Notes: a model not told the origin generated them from the sequence alone. 64,000 nt of DNA from Arthrobacter sp. HY1533 (GCF_027568515.1 NZ_JANKZF010000003.1:206570-270569); one strand, 5' to 3'; positions 9,723 to 18,307 are shown, numbered from the stretch's first letter. Numbers and translations are program-made.

Positions 9723-9797
9723 GTGCGCCTGATTCCTGTGTTGCTGAGCTGTTGGATGCAGTTGTCTTGCGCCGCTGGCATCCGGGGCCGCGCAAAA

Positions 9798-9827
9798 GGC
9801 GGGGCATTCCTTGCAGAAAGCCCCGCC
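9798..9827 (-). terminator. Intercistronic terminator between binding protein and permease genes
   Basis: Read on the minus strand, GGCGGGGC and GCCCCGCC form a perfect 8-bp G/C stem around a 14-nt loop, followed immediately by TTTT. It lies between the stop of the binding-protein gene (9870) and the start of the DppB-type permease gene (9722). A leaky terminator at this place in an ABC operon is a known way to make binding protein in excess. Confidence 0.65.
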
Positions 9828-9869
9828 CGTTGCAGTGTGGCCGGATGCACTGCGGCCACCGAGGCGTCC

Positions 9870-11501
9870 CTACTTGGACAGGACGCCCAGGCGGAACTTG
9901 AACGATGCATCCAGGGTTGTCTTGACACCGCTGACGTTCTTGCCGGAAACGGCCACCTGGGCACCCTGGAGCAGCGGCAGCGTGGAAATGTCCTTCGCCA
10001 CTGCGGTCTGGATGTCCTCGATGAGCTTGGTCCGCGCGGCGGGATCGGTCGTGGAGCGCTGCTCCTCGATCTTGGCCTGGACGTCCTTGTTGTCGTAGTG
10101 GTTCTTCAGGAAGTTGTTGGAGCTGAAGAACGGTGACAGGTAGTTGTCGGCGTCGGAGTAGTCGGGGAACCAGCCCAGCTGGTACAGCGGGTAGGTGTCC
10201 TTGACGCGTTCCTTCTGGTAGGTCACCCACTCGGTTGACTGGAGGTTGACCTTGAACAGTCCACCGGCTTCCAGCTGCGACTTGACCAGGGCGTACTCGT
10301 CGGCCGATGACGGGCCGTAGTGGTCGGGGTTGTACTGCAGGTCAAGGGTCACGGGGGTCGTGACGCCGGCGTCTGCCAGGGTCTTCTTGGCCTTGTCCGC
10401 ATCCGGACCGCCGCTGCCGTTGCCGTAGGCCTCCTTCATGGGCTCGATGGCGCCGGTGAATCCCTGCGGAACCCACGAGTAAGCCGGCAGGTAGGTTCCC
10501 TTGTACACCTGGGAGGCAATGGCTTCCCGATCCACCAGGTCTGCAGCAGCCTGGCGAACGGCCAGCGACTTGGCGGCATCGGGTGTGGCGGAGGTGGCCC
10601 CGAACGGCATGGTGTTGAAGTTGAAGACAATGTAGCGCAGCTCGCCACCGGGTCCGATGTCCACCTGGACCTTGTCATCCTTCTTCAGGCTTTCGATGTC
10701 GGTGGCGGTCATGCTGCGCCACGCCACGTCGATGTTGCCCTGCTGCACGTCGAGCTTGAGGTTGTTGGAGTTCGCGTAGTACTTCACGGTTGCGGCGTCG
10801 GACTTTGCCGCCCCGAGCATGCCCTTGTAGTCGGGGTTCTTCTTGAAGGAAATGAGCTCGTTCTTCTTGTACGAATCAATCGTGAACTGGCCGGCGAATG
10901 ACTTGCCGGCAATGATGGCATCGTCTTCGGTGGCCTTGTCGGGGCTGAATACCGTGTCATCGACGATGGGGCCCACCGGGCTTGTCAGCACCTGGGCAAA
11001 GGTCTGGTCGTTGGGCGTCTTGAGCTTGAACACCACTGTGGTGGCATCGGGGGCGGTGACGCTGTCCAGGTTGCCCAGCAGGGTGGCGGGACCGTTGGCG
11101 TCGTTGATCTTGACCTGCCGGTCAAAGGTGAACTTCACATCCTTCGAGTCCAGGTCCGTGCCGTTGGCCCACTTGAGCCCGGCCTTGAGCTTGACGGTGT
11201 ACTCCGTGGGTGAAGTGAACTCCGCGGACTCGGCAATGTCGGGCTTCGGGTCGGCGCTGCCGGGCGCCGAGTTCAGCAGGAACGGGTAGATCTGGTTCAT
11301 GACCATGAACGAGCCGTTGTCGTAGGAGAATGCGGGGTCAAGGAATGTGACCTTGTCCGTGGTGCCAACCACGACGGGTCCCCCCGTGGTTCCACCTGTC
11401 GCCGTGCCGCCGCCTGTTGGTCCCGTGCAGGCCGTCAAGGCCAGGACCGACACACCTGCAACGGCGAGCACCGCATTGAATCCAAACTTCTTCTTAGCCA
11501 T
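9870..11501 (-). CDS. Peptide ABC transporter substrate-binding lipoprotein (SBP family 5)
   Basis: A 543-aa extracellular solute-binding protein. The start at 11501 is chosen over an in-frame upstream ATG (11540) because it is preceded by AGAAAG at good spacing and begins a lipoprotein signal: basic MAKKK, hydrophobic VLAVAGVSVLALTAC, with the lipobox cysteine near residue 25 and a Gly/Thr linker. The body has SBP_bac_5 features (LKAGLKWANGTDLDSKDVKF, VRQAAADLVDREAIA). It should bind oligopeptides or similar ligands and deliver them to the downstream permeases. Confidence 0.92.
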   Translation of the reverse strand: MAKKKFGFNAVLAVAGVSVLALTACTGPTGGGTATGGTTGGPVVVGTTDKVTFLDPAFSYDNGSFMVMNQIYPFLLNSAPGSADPKPDIAESAEFTSPTEYTVKLKAGLKWANGTDLDSKDVKFTFDRQVKINDANGPATLLGNLDSVTAPDATTVVFKLKTPNDQTFAQVLTSPVGPIVDDTVFSPDKATEDDAIIAGKSFAGQFTIDSYKKNELISFKKNPDYKGMLGAAKSDAATVKYYANSNNLKLDVQQGNIDVAWRSMTATDIESLKKDDKVQVDIGPGGELRYIVFNFNTMPFGATSATPDAAKSLAVRQAAADLVDREAIASQVYKGTYLPAYSWVPQGFTGAIEPMKEAYGNGSGGPDADKAKKTLADAGVTTPVTLDLQYNPDHYGPSSADEYALVKSQLEAGGLFKVNLQSTEWVTYQKERVKDTYPLYQLGWFPDYSDADNYLSPFFSSNNFLKNHYDNKDVQAKIEEQRSTTDPAARTKLIEDIQTAVAKDISTLPLLQGAQVAVSGKNVSGVKTTLDASFKFRLGVLSK

Positions 11502-11534
11502 CAGCAATCTTTCTCTTGTGGATTCCATGGAACA

Positions 11535-11593
11535 GGCCACACATCATTGTGTGACCTGCACCACTTGCCTGATGGTTAAGTCTTACCAGACTT
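11535..11593 (-). promoter_or_regulatory. Leader palindromes upstream of the peptide-binding protein
   Basis: Two symmetrical elements lie 34-92 nt upstream of the binding-protein start. One is at 11535-11556, GGCCACACA-TCAT-TGTGTGACC (9-bp arms with one mismatch). The other is at 11578-11593, AAGTCT-TACC-AGACTT (perfect 6-bp arms). Their position fits operators or leader hairpins controlling the transporter; no regulator gene is adjacent. Confidence 0.35.
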
Positions 11594-11636
11594 GCCGCCC
11601 CCTCCCGGCACGCCCGGTGATTTTGCAACCGGATGG

Positions 11637-12254
11637 TTATGCAAGCGAATTGGCATGCGGGCCCGCCCTGAAGTACGGGCTGCGGCCAAACCAGCCGGCC
11701 AGCTTCGCATAGGGATCCGCGGCAATGGGGACCCTGACCTCCGGGCCAATGCCCTTTTCAACGCTTCGATGCTCCGGCTTGAGCGTCCGCTGCGCCCAGG
11801 CCAGGGACTGTTCAGCCAGCACCGGGTCAAGATTCACGGGCACGCCGGTTGCCCTGGCGAGGTCCCAGGAATGGACCGTGAACTCGGTGATCTGCAGGCC
11901 TATGCGGCTGCGCAGGGGCGCCTCTCCCCCTCCGGGCAGCGCCACCTGGGTGCTCAGGTCAGCCGTGGCCCAGGCCCTCATCAACAGTGCGGCGCCGTCG
12001 CTGAACCGTGTGGACCAGTCGGCACCCACGGTGGCCTCGGAGGCCAGGGGGTCAACGTTGTGGCCGCGCGCCATGATGCTGTAGTTGTGCAGGTCCTGGA
12101 CCACAAGGTGGTGCAGGAGATCCTGGACGGTCCACTCAGCGCAGGGCGTGGGCCAGTCGGCCTGGTTGGCCGAGATTGCGCCAATGATTTCAGCGCACTG
12201 GTTCAGTGCACCGCCCAGATACTGCAGCGGGTTGGGAATTGTGTGCGGGGGCAT
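11637..12254 (-). CDS. TIGR03086-family DinB-fold metal-binding protein
   Basis: A 205-aa protein of the mycothiol-dependent maleylpyruvate isomerase/DinB superfamily, TIGR03086 type. It shows the N-terminal helix, PCAEWTVQDLLHHLVVQDLH with the first metal-binding histidines, and later LQITEFTVHSWDLARATG carrying the third. These proteins bind a divalent metal on a four-helix bundle and are suspected mycothiol-linked enzymes; the reaction is unknown. An RBS (GGAAGG at 12263-12268 on the plus map) sits 8 nt before the ATG and is embedded in a palindrome. It is upstream of and co-oriented with the peptide transporter, with a 135-nt gap. Confidence 0.85.
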   Translation of the reverse strand: MPPHTIPNPLQYLGGALNQCAEIIGAISANQADWPTPCAEWTVQDLLHHLVVQDLHNYSIMARGHNVDPLASEATVGADWSTRFSDGAALLMRAWATADLSTQVALPGGGEAPLRSRIGLQITEFTVHSWDLARATGVPVNLDPVLAEQSLAWAQRTLKPEHRSVEKGIGPEVRVPIAADPYAKLAGWFGRSPYFRAGPHANSLA

Positions 12255-12257
12255 TGT

Positions 12258-12299
12258 GTAAACCTTCCGTGATCCAAGTCACCTGTAATGGAAGTTTAC
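12258..12299 (-). promoter_or_regulatory. CRP-like nested palindrome at the TIGR03086 gene start
   Basis: The core at 12269-12282 is GTGA-TCCAAG-TCAC, an exact match to the symmetrical GTGA-N6-TCAC core of CRP/Crp-like sites. It is flanked by outer arms GTAAAC (12258-12263) and GTTTAC (12294-12299). The element starts 4 nt upstream of the start codon and covers the RBS, so binding there would most likely repress. The regulator is not in the window. Confidence 0.4.
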
Positions 12300-12379
12300 G
12301 CCAGTGGCACAAGCCGCGGCTGGATGTGTCATTGCCCTGCCCCATCCCCGGACGCGGCATCAGCAAGAACAGCAAAAAG

Positions 12380-12414
12380 GACAACCCCGCACCACGGGGT
12401 GATGCGGGGTTGTC
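12380..12414 (-). terminator. Rho-independent terminator of mnmA
   Basis: A perfect 12-bp stem (GACAACCCCGCA at 12380-12391 against TGCGGGGTTGTC at 12403-12414) with an 11-nt loop. On the minus strand it is followed by CCTTTTTG. It lies 39 nt after the mnmA stop codon and closes the cysteine desulfurase-mnmA unit. Confidence 0.8.
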
Positions 12415-12453
12415 GAAAAGCCGACGTCAAGTGATGCCGCGTTGGGACGTGGG

Positions 12454-13593
12454 CTAGGACAGTTCGGGGCGGGCCAGGGAGCGTGCGGTGTCAATCGTGG
12501 CCTGGCCCAGCACGCGGGAGCCCTGGTACAGCACAATGGTCTGGCCTGGGGCCACGCCGCGCAGCGGCTCAACCAGGGTGACGTGCAGCTGCTGGCGGGT
12601 GCCGGCGTCGTCCGTTTCCTCGGTGACAAAGGCACGGGCCGGAACGGGGTCGCCGTGGGCGCGGACCTGGGCGTAGCAATCGAACTCCTCGCCGGTGGCC
12701 ACTTCTGCGATGGGCAGCCCGGCCCAGGAGACCTTGATGCCCTGGATGGAGTCAATGGCCAGCAGCGCGTGCGGGCCCACGACGACCTTGTTTTCCTTGG
12801 GCCGGATCTCCAGCACAAAGCGGGGCTTGCCGTCGGCGGCGGGGGTGCCGAGCTTCAGGCCGCGGCGCTGGCCCACGGTGAACTGGTTGGCGCCCGTGTG
12901 GCCACCCACCTTGTTGCCGGTTTCATCGACGATGTCGCCGTCGGTCATCTCAATCTTCTCGGCCAGCCAGCCGGCGGTGTCGCCGTCGGAGATGAAGCAG
13001 ATGTCGTGGGAGTCCGGCTTCTTGGCCACGGAGAGGCCGCGGGCCTCGGCTTCGGCGCGGACCTCGGCCTTGGACGGGGTGTCGGCCAGCGGGAACATGG
13101 AGTGCTTGAGCTGTTCGTGGGTCAGCACGCCCAGCACGTAGCTCTGGTCCTTGGCCCAGTCCGCGGCACGGTGCAGCTCCGGGTTGCCGTCGGCGTCGGT
13201 GATGACCTTGGCGTAGTGGCCCGTGCAGACGGCGTCAAAGCCCAGGGCGATGGCCTTTTCCAGCAGTGCGGCGAACTTGATGCGCTCGTTGCAGCGCATG
13301 CACGGGTTGGGCGTGCGGCCGGCGGCGTATTCGTCGATGAAGTCCTGGACCACGTCCTCCTTGAACCGTTCGGAGAAGTCCCAGACGTAGTACGGAATGC
13401 CGAGCTTGTCGCAGGCACGCCACGCGTCGTTGGAGTCCTCCACGGTGCAGCAGCCGCGGCTGCCGGTGCGCAGGGTTCCGGGCATGCGGGAGAGCGCCAG
13501 GTGGACGCCGACGACGTCGTGCCCGGCATCCACCGCGCGTGCTGCTGCGACGGCGGAGTCAACCCCGCCACTCATGGCGGCCAATACTCGCAT
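12454..13593 (-). CDS. mnmA: tRNA-specific 2-thiouridylase MnmA
   Basis: A 379-aa MnmA/TrmU. The PP-loop SGGVDS at residues 8-13 binds ATP. The catalytic cysteine is C98 in PNPCMRCN and the persulfide-accepting partner is C199 in [12 protein letters not shown]. The C-terminal part has the expected beta-barrel domains. It makes the 2-thio group of wobble uridine in Lys, Glu and Gln tRNAs, with sulfur supplied by a cysteine desulfurase, whose gene lies directly upstream. Full length and all key residues are present. Confidence 0.96.
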   Translation of the reverse strand: MRVLAAMSGGVDSAVAAARAVDAGHDVVGVHLALSRMPGTLRTGSRGCCTVEDSNDAWRACDKLGIPYYVWDFSERFKEDVVQDFIDEYAAGRTPNPCMRCNERIKFAALLEKAIALGFDAVCTGHYAKVITDADGNPELHRAADWAKDQSYVLGVLTHEQLKHSMFPLADTPSKAEVRAEAEARGLSVAKKPDSHDICFISDGDTAGWLAEKIEMTDGDIVDETGNKVGGHTGANQFTVGQRRGLKLGTPAADGKPRFVLEIRPKENKVVVGPHALLAIDSIQGIKVSWAGLPIAEVATGEEFDCYAQVRAHGDPVPARAFVTEETDDAGTRQQLHVTLVEPLRGVAPGQTIVLYQGSRVLGQATIDTARSLARPELS

Positions 13594-13645
13594 TACTTGC
13601 CTTTCAATTCATGGTCAATTCTTGCGTGCCCGGTGCCTGTCGAGA

Positions 13646-13730
13646 TCTCGACAAGCTCGATCACCGGAGGGTGCCCGATCACCGGAAGGTGCCCGATCAC
13701 CGGAGGTTGCCCGATCACCGGAAGGTGCTT
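13646..13730. repeat. 18-bp tandem repeats with TCTCGACAAGCTCGA seed
   Basis: Four tandem 18-bp units begin at 13659, 13677, 13695 and 13713. Each starts GATCACCGGA and ends in GTGCCC or a close variant. They are preceded by the seed TCTCGACAAGCTCGA at 13646. The last unit contains the stop codon of the cysteine desulfurase gene (13715-13717). A related seed occurs at 44983 and a related 18-bp array at the right edge of the window. Confidence 0.85.
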
Positions 13731-14938
13731 GCAGTTTCAATGCTGGAAACATGGGCGGCCATGCCTGCTGTTTTTGCGCGTGCGTGGGCATCGGGCAGGG
13801 CGGCCGCAAAGGCATCAACGTCTTCCGGGGTGGATGTATGCCCCAGGCTGAAGCGTTGTGCGCCACGTGCCGTGTCCTCGTCCAGGCCCATGGCGAGCAG
13901 CACGTGGGAGGGGCGGGGCACCCCTGCGGTGCAGGCGGAACCCGTGGAGGACTCGATGCCGGCCATGTCCAGCAGGAACAGCAGGGAGTCGCCTTCGCAG
14001 CCGGGGAAGGTGAAGTGTGCGTTGCCGGGGAGCCTGCCGGCCGGGTTCACGGCCGGGTCGGCGCCGCGCAGCACGGCTTCGGGGACCAGCCGGCGGACTG
14101 CGGCAATGACGTCGTCGCGGAGCCCGGCAATCCGGGCACTCTCCGCGGCCAGGTTTCCGGTGACGTCCGCGGCGGCCGCGGCGAAGGCGGCGATCCCTGC
14201 GGTGTCGAGCGTGCCGGAACGCACGGTGCGCTCCTGGCCGCCACCGTGCTGCACGGGCGTGAGCTTGACGGCACGGCCCAGCAGCAGCGCGCCAACCCCC
14301 ACGGGGCCACCGATCTTGTGGCCGCTGATGGACATGGCGGCCAGCCCGGATTCGCGGAAGTCCACGGGGATGGAGCCGAAGGCCTGGACGGCGTCGGAGT
14401 GCACGGGAATGCCGTGCCTGCCTGCGAGCGCCACGACCTCGGCGATGGGCTGGATGGTGCCGACCTCATTGTTGGCCCACATGCAGCTGAGCAGCGCAAC
14501 CGAGTCCGCGCCGCCGTCGGCCAGTTCCTTTTCCAGTGCGGCCAGGTCAAGGGTTCCGTCCGCGTGAACGGGCAGCCAGACCGCTTCGGCGCCTTCGTGC
14601 TTTTCCAGCCATTCGACGGTGTCCTGCACGGCGGCGTGCTCCACGCTGGAGACCAGGATGCGGGTGCGTGCGGGTTCGGCGTCGCGGCGGGACCAGAACA
14701 GTCCCTTGACGGCGAGGTTGTCCGCCTCGGTGCCGCCGGAGGTGAAAATGACCTCGGTGGGGTGGGCGCCGGCAGCTGCGGCAATGGTTTCGCGGGCCGC
14801 CTCCACCGTGGCGCGGGCGCGGCGGCCCGATCCGTGGAGGGACGACGGATTGCCGCTACGGGTGATAACGGAGGTGAGTGCGGCGAGGGCCGGGGCCGAA
14901 ATAGGCGTGGTCGCCGCGTGATCTAGATACACGGGCAC
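13715..14938 (-). CDS. Cysteine desulfurase (IscS/NifS family)
   Basis: A 407-aa fold-type I aminotransferase class V protein. Start motif YLDHAATTP, H101 (SSVEHAA) stacking on PLP, Schiff-base lysine K208 in SGHKIGGP, and catalytic cysteine C336 in SSTGSACTAG. It converts cysteine to alanine plus a protein persulfide, here probably feeding MnmA encoded immediately downstream. The C-terminal ASTFR tail and its stop are encoded inside the first (minus-strand) unit of a tandem repeat, so the natural end may have been altered by repeat insertion. Confidence 0.93.
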   Translation of the reverse strand: MPVYLDHAATTPISAPALAALTSVITRSGNPSSLHGSGRRARATVEAARETIAAAAGAHPTEVIFTSGGTEADNLAVKGLFWSRRDAEPARTRILVSSVEHAAVQDTVEWLEKHEGAEAVWLPVHADGTLDLAALEKELADGGADSVALLSCMWANNEVGTIQPIAEVVALAGRHGIPVHSDAVQAFGSIPVDFRESGLAAMSISGHKIGGPVGVGALLLGRAVKLTPVQHGGGQERTVRSGTLDTAGIAAFAAAAADVTGNLAAESARIAGLRDDVIAAVRRLVPEAVLRGADPAVNPAGRLPGNAHFTFPGCEGDSLLFLLDMAGIESSTGSACTAGVPRPSHVLLAMGLDEDTARGAQRFSLGHTSTPEDVDAFAAALPDAHARAKTAGMAAHVSSIETASTFR

Positions 14939-14965
14939 CGCTCAATTCTACGGCACGGGCGTGGG

Positions 14966-15727
14966 TCACCGCGGCGGACTGTTGACAACATCACCCTGTG
15001 AGCTGAGGTCCGTGGTCGGGGTCACCTGAAGCGCCTCCAACACCTCTGAGTGCACGACGGCGTCGACCAGTTCCGCCGTTCCGCCCACCAGGGTGGAATC
15101 AAAGTCAATCTCCGTGGCCAGGCACCAGCTGCGGTCCGCCGGCCAGGCCAGGTTGGCCGTGGGTGAGCTGAAGCCCAGGCCGTCGTCGAACCAGGGCGGG
15201 TGGGCCAGTTCGCCCAGGCTCCCCCGGAAGACCCAGTATTTGCGCAAGCCGTTGGCCACAGTGAGCGCCTGGCCGGGGCCACTCGGGATGCTGCCTGTGC
15301 CGGGCTCGAAGCCGCCCCAGCCCACCCACGCGGCCTGGAAGATGTCCTGGCCCTTGGCAGTGTGGCCGCCGAGGAGGGCCGCGAGCGCCAGCAACTGTGC
15401 CTCATCGAGTTCTCCCATATTGGGCCGCATGTACTCCGCGCCGCCGGCCCCGTCGAGGACGGCGTTTTGGTAGAGCTCGGTTTGCGCCAGCCGGTGGAAC
15501 TGCGCCGCGGCGTGCAGCCGGGTCCCCTTGGCCCGGGCCACATCGGCCCAGCGGCGTTCCGGCCCTTGGCCGACGTCCATCCGGTGGAAGATGCGCGCGT
15601 AGGCCTGGAAATGGTCTGGAATCGTGGCGGCCACCGTGCCGAACGATTCATCCCACAGCTCCCTGGTGAGGCGTCGCCCCAGGGCATCGGCGATCCATTG
15701 GCCCTCTGCTGCGCTGGCGTCTTCCAT
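14966..15727 (-). CDS. Conserved actinobacterial protein of unknown function
   Basis: A 253-aa soluble protein that I recognise only as a recurring uncharacterised actinobacterial family. Landmarks are the N-terminal DHFQAYARIFHRM, a middle section resembling a ligand-binding fold with GELDEAQLLALAALL and WVGWGGFEPG, and the C-terminal ADRSWCLATEIDFDSTLVGG followed by a hydrophobic helix. No signal peptide, membrane helix or catalytic motif is apparent. It is 27 nt upstream of the cysteine desulfurase gene on the same strand and may be co-transcribed. No function is proposed. Confidence 0.75.
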   Translation of the reverse strand: MEDASAAEGQWIADALGRRLTRELWDESFGTVAATIPDHFQAYARIFHRMDVGQGPERRWADVARAKGTRLHAAAQFHRLAQTELYQNAVLDGAGGAEYMRPNMGELDEAQLLALAALLGGHTAKGQDIFQAAWVGWGGFEPGTGSIPSGPGQALTVANGLRKYWVFRGSLGELAHPPWFDDGLGFSSPTANLAWPADRSWCLATEIDFDSTLVGGTAELVDAVVHSEVLEALQVTPTTDLSSQGDVVNSPPR

Positions 15728-15881
15728 GCCCGGAGCCTACCGCGGCCGCATCGGCAGGCACGCTGACCTTTTGGCCAATCCCTCCGCGGCGCGTTTGTCA
15801 ATCCTTGTCAAGGCTACGGAACCGGTGGCAGGATCAGCGTGTCCCACATCACCCTCACTCGATCCATGGGAGATCCATTAC

Positions 15882-17381
15882 ATGAAATCTGCATTCCTCT
15901 CGCGGTCAACCGCGGCCGCGTTTTGCGCCGTCGCCGTTGCCGCAACCACCATGCTGGGCAGCAGCGCCTCGGCAGCACCGAACAATTCACCCTCGACCCC
16001 TGTTGAATTTCCGGCAGCGGACGGCCAGCTCATGAGCTACGTGGTCAACGCCAAGTCGAGCAACGGCAGCAAGACCCAGGATGTCCTGAAGGCCATCACG
16101 GCGGCCGGCGGCGTTGCCGTCCAACAATGGCCGGAAATCGGCGTGGTCATTGCCCAGTCCCAAAGTGCCGGCTTCCGCACCAACGTCCTCAAGCAGGGCA
16201 AGTCCTCCGTGGAATCCGTGGGCGCAACGCGCACAGCCACGGTGGCAGAGGGCACGCCGGAGGGCATTGCCACGCCATGGCAGCAGTCACCGCAAAGGCA
16301 GGCAAAGAAGCTGGCCAACGCCGATCTGCTCTACGGCGACGCCACCTTCGACGGAACGGCACTGGACCCCCGCGAGGCCGAAAAGTGGGATCAGGTGCAG
16401 ATCAAGGCCGACCAGGCACACCAGCTCACTGACGGTTCACGCGACGTCCTGGTGGGTGTCCTGGACAGCGGGATCGACCCCACGCACCCTGACCTCGTGG
16501 CCAACATCGATGTGGCCAACTCGGTCAACTGCGCCAACGCGGGTCGCCCCGACTCCTCCCCGGGCGGCTGGTTCCCCACAACGTCTTCGCACGGCACACA
16601 CGTGGCCGGCATCATCGGTGCCGCACGCAACGGCGTGGGCATTGTGGGCGTGGCCCCCAATGTGCGCATGGCCTCCGTCAAGGTGGTCAATGACGACGGC
16701 TACATCTACCCCGAATACGCCATTTGCGGTTTCATGTGGGCCGGCATGAAGGGCATGGACATCACCAACAACAGCTACTTCATTGACCCCGTGGAGTTCT
16801 GGTGTGACGACCAGCCCGACCAGGCCGCCGTGCGCACCGCTGTGGAACGGGCCGTGAAGTGGTCCACGGACAAGGGTGTGGTGCATGCGGCAGCCGCGGG
16901 CAACGCCTCCTACGACCTGGCCAACAAGACCACCGACAGCGACAGCCCCAACGACGGCACCACGATTGAGCGTCAGATCGGCAACCAGTGCAAGGACATT
17001 CCCACCGAGCTGGACGGCGTGGTGACGGTGTCCTCCACCGACCAGGCCGGCAAGCTGTCCTCGTTCTCCAACCGCGGCCTGAACGTGATTGATGTGGCCG
17101 CCCCCGGCTCCCGCATCCTCTCCACCCTGCCGAACAACAAGTACGGTCTGCTCAGCGGCACTTCCATGGCATCCCCGCAGGTTGCCGGCGTCCTGGCACT
17201 GATGAAGTCCGAACACCCCGGCTGGAAGCCGAAGCAGCTGGTTTCCGAGCTGCGCAAGCAGGCCGAGGACCACCTCTGCATGCCGTCGGCAACCCCAACC
17301 GGCTCCGCATGCGTGGGCAAACTGCGCGACAACAGCTACTACGGTGAGGGCATCGTCGACGCCCTGGCCGCCGTCATGTAA
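15882..17381 (+). CDS. Secreted subtilisin-like serine protease (S8 family)
   Basis: A 499-aa protein. The ATG at 15882 is preferred over upstream in-frame codons because it has GGGAGA 8 nt ahead and starts a clear signal peptide (basic MKSAFLSRS, hydrophobic AAFCAVAVAATTMLG, AXA-type end SASAA near residue 30). A propeptide-like segment follows to about residue 150. The catalytic triad is D195 (VLDSGIDPTHPDL), H237 (SSHGTHVAGI) and S428 (LLSGTSMASPQVAG), with an oxyanion Asn in AAAGNAS. It should be an exported protease. It is monocistronic, closed by a strong hairpin. Confidence 0.93.
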   Translation: MKSAFLSRSTAAAFCAVAVAATTMLGSSASAAPNNSPSTPVEFPAADGQLMSYVVNAKSSNGSKTQDVLKAITAAGGVAVQQWPEIGVVIAQSQSAGFRTNVLKQGKSSVESVGATRTATVAEGTPEGIATPWQQSPQRQAKKLANADLLYGDATFDGTALDPREAEKWDQVQIKADQAHQLTDGSRDVLVGVLDSGIDPTHPDLVANIDVANSVNCANAGRPDSSPGGWFPTTSSHGTHVAGIIGAARNGVGIVGVAPNVRMASVKVVNDDGYIYPEYAICGFMWAGMKGMDITNNSYFIDPVEFWCDDQPDQAAVRTAVERAVKWSTDKGVVHAAAAGNASYDLANKTTDSDSPNDGTTIERQIGNQCKDIPTELDGVVTVSSTDQAGKLSSFSNRGLNVIDVAAPGSRILSTLPNNKYGLLSGTSMASPQVAGVLALMKSEHPGWKPKQLVSELRKQAEDHLCMPSATPTGSACVGKLRDNSYYGEGIVDALAAVM

Positions 17382-17393
17382 CAACAGCAGGAA

Positions 17394-17439
17394 AGCACAA
17401 AGCCGTTGGCCACCCGCGGGCGGCCAACGGCTTTGTGCT
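17394..17439. terminator. Long hairpin between convergent protease and regulator genes
   Basis: A perfect 18-bp stem, AGCACAAAGCCGTTGGCC (17394-17411) against its complement at 17422-17439, with a 10-nt loop, lies 12 nt after the protease stop and 24 nt after the end of the convergent regulator gene. There is no clear T-run on either side, but stem length and position fit a bidirectional terminator. Confidence 0.65.
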
Positions 17440-17463
17440 GGGCGGCGGCAGCCCGCCGTCGTG

Positions 17464-18234
17464 CTACTGGGAGCCGGTTTCCGTTGCAGGCACCAACCGT
17501 GCGCAGCAGTGCGAAATTTCGGCGTCGGGGGCAAGGGCAAGCCCGCTTTCGGCACACCCCTCCAGTGCCCCTGTGAGCAGCGAGCCGTTCAGCGCGCAAA
17601 TGACGCCCGTGTGGTCCCGGGACAGGCGGTGGAAGGGGCAGTTGGCCATGATGGTGCCGCCCCCGCCGTCGGGTTCGGGGCTGTACCCCGTGTTGGCTAG
17701 CAGCTGGTGGATGTCCCCGGCCTCGCTGCCCATCCGCCGTCCCTCTTCAGAGGCGACCTGCGCAAGCGATTGCTCAATGCCGTCCCCCGTGTCAATGGAA
17801 CGCTGGACCCCTGCGGCCAGCAGGCTTGCGGCGAGGTCGTAGTGCCGTGGCGGCACGGAGGCGCTGACCTCGCTGCGGGCCACGGTGTACAGCTTGGTGG
17901 GCCGCCCCGAGCCGGGTCCTGTCCGGTTGCCGATCTTGCGGAATTCCACCAGCAGGAGCCGTTCCTGAACCAGCCGGTCCAGGTGGGCCCGGATGGTGCT
18001 CTTGGGCAGGGCCAGGGCCTCGGCGCAGTCGTCGCGGCTGAGGGCCCCTGCTGCATCACGCACCAGCTCGAAGAGCTTCCGGCGGACCGGATCGCCCAGC
18101 GACGCCACGGCACGCAGGCGCTGGGATTCATCCAGCGTGGGGTCCAGCACTGATTCCGGGCCGGCCCCGTGGAGGCGTTGCCCGTCGCCCGAAGGCCGGG
18201 AGGTGCCGTTGCGCACCGGTTCAGTCGTGGCCAT
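17464..18234 (-). CDS. Winged-helix regulator with SufR-like C-terminal cysteines
   Basis: A 256/257-aa transcriptional regulator (start at 18234 has AGAGAG about 10 nt ahead; an in-frame ATG at 18294 has no RBS). The N-terminal third is an ArsR/DeoR-like winged helix (RLRAVASLGDPVRRKLFELV, then LPKSTIRAHLDRLV). The C-terminal third carries C199, H202, C213, C227, C243 and C244, spacing CX13CX13CX15C. This is close to the CX12CX13CX14C pattern recalled for SufR Fe-S repressors. It may sense Fe-S status, oxidants or NO; this is inference. It is divergent from the folE operon and is the obvious candidate for its operator at 18320-18348. Confidence 0.8.
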   Translation of the reverse strand: MATTEPVRNGTSRPSGDGQRLHGAGPESVLDPTLDESQRLRAVASLGDPVRRKLFELVRDAAGALSRDDCAEALALPKSTIRAHLDRLVQERLLLVEFRKIGNRTGPGSGRPTKLYTVARSEVSASVPPRHYDLAASLLAAGVQRSIDTGDGIEQSLAQVASEEGRRMGSEAGDIHQLLANTGYSPEPDGGGGTIMANCPFHRLSRDHTGVICALNGSLLTGALEGCAESGLALAPDAEISHCCARLVPATETGSQ

Positions 18235-18307
18235 TGGCCTTGTGCTCTCTAGTACTTGCACTGCCCGCCGCGGGCAGTTTGCGGATTGCTTCATGCTACT
18301 TGACGCC

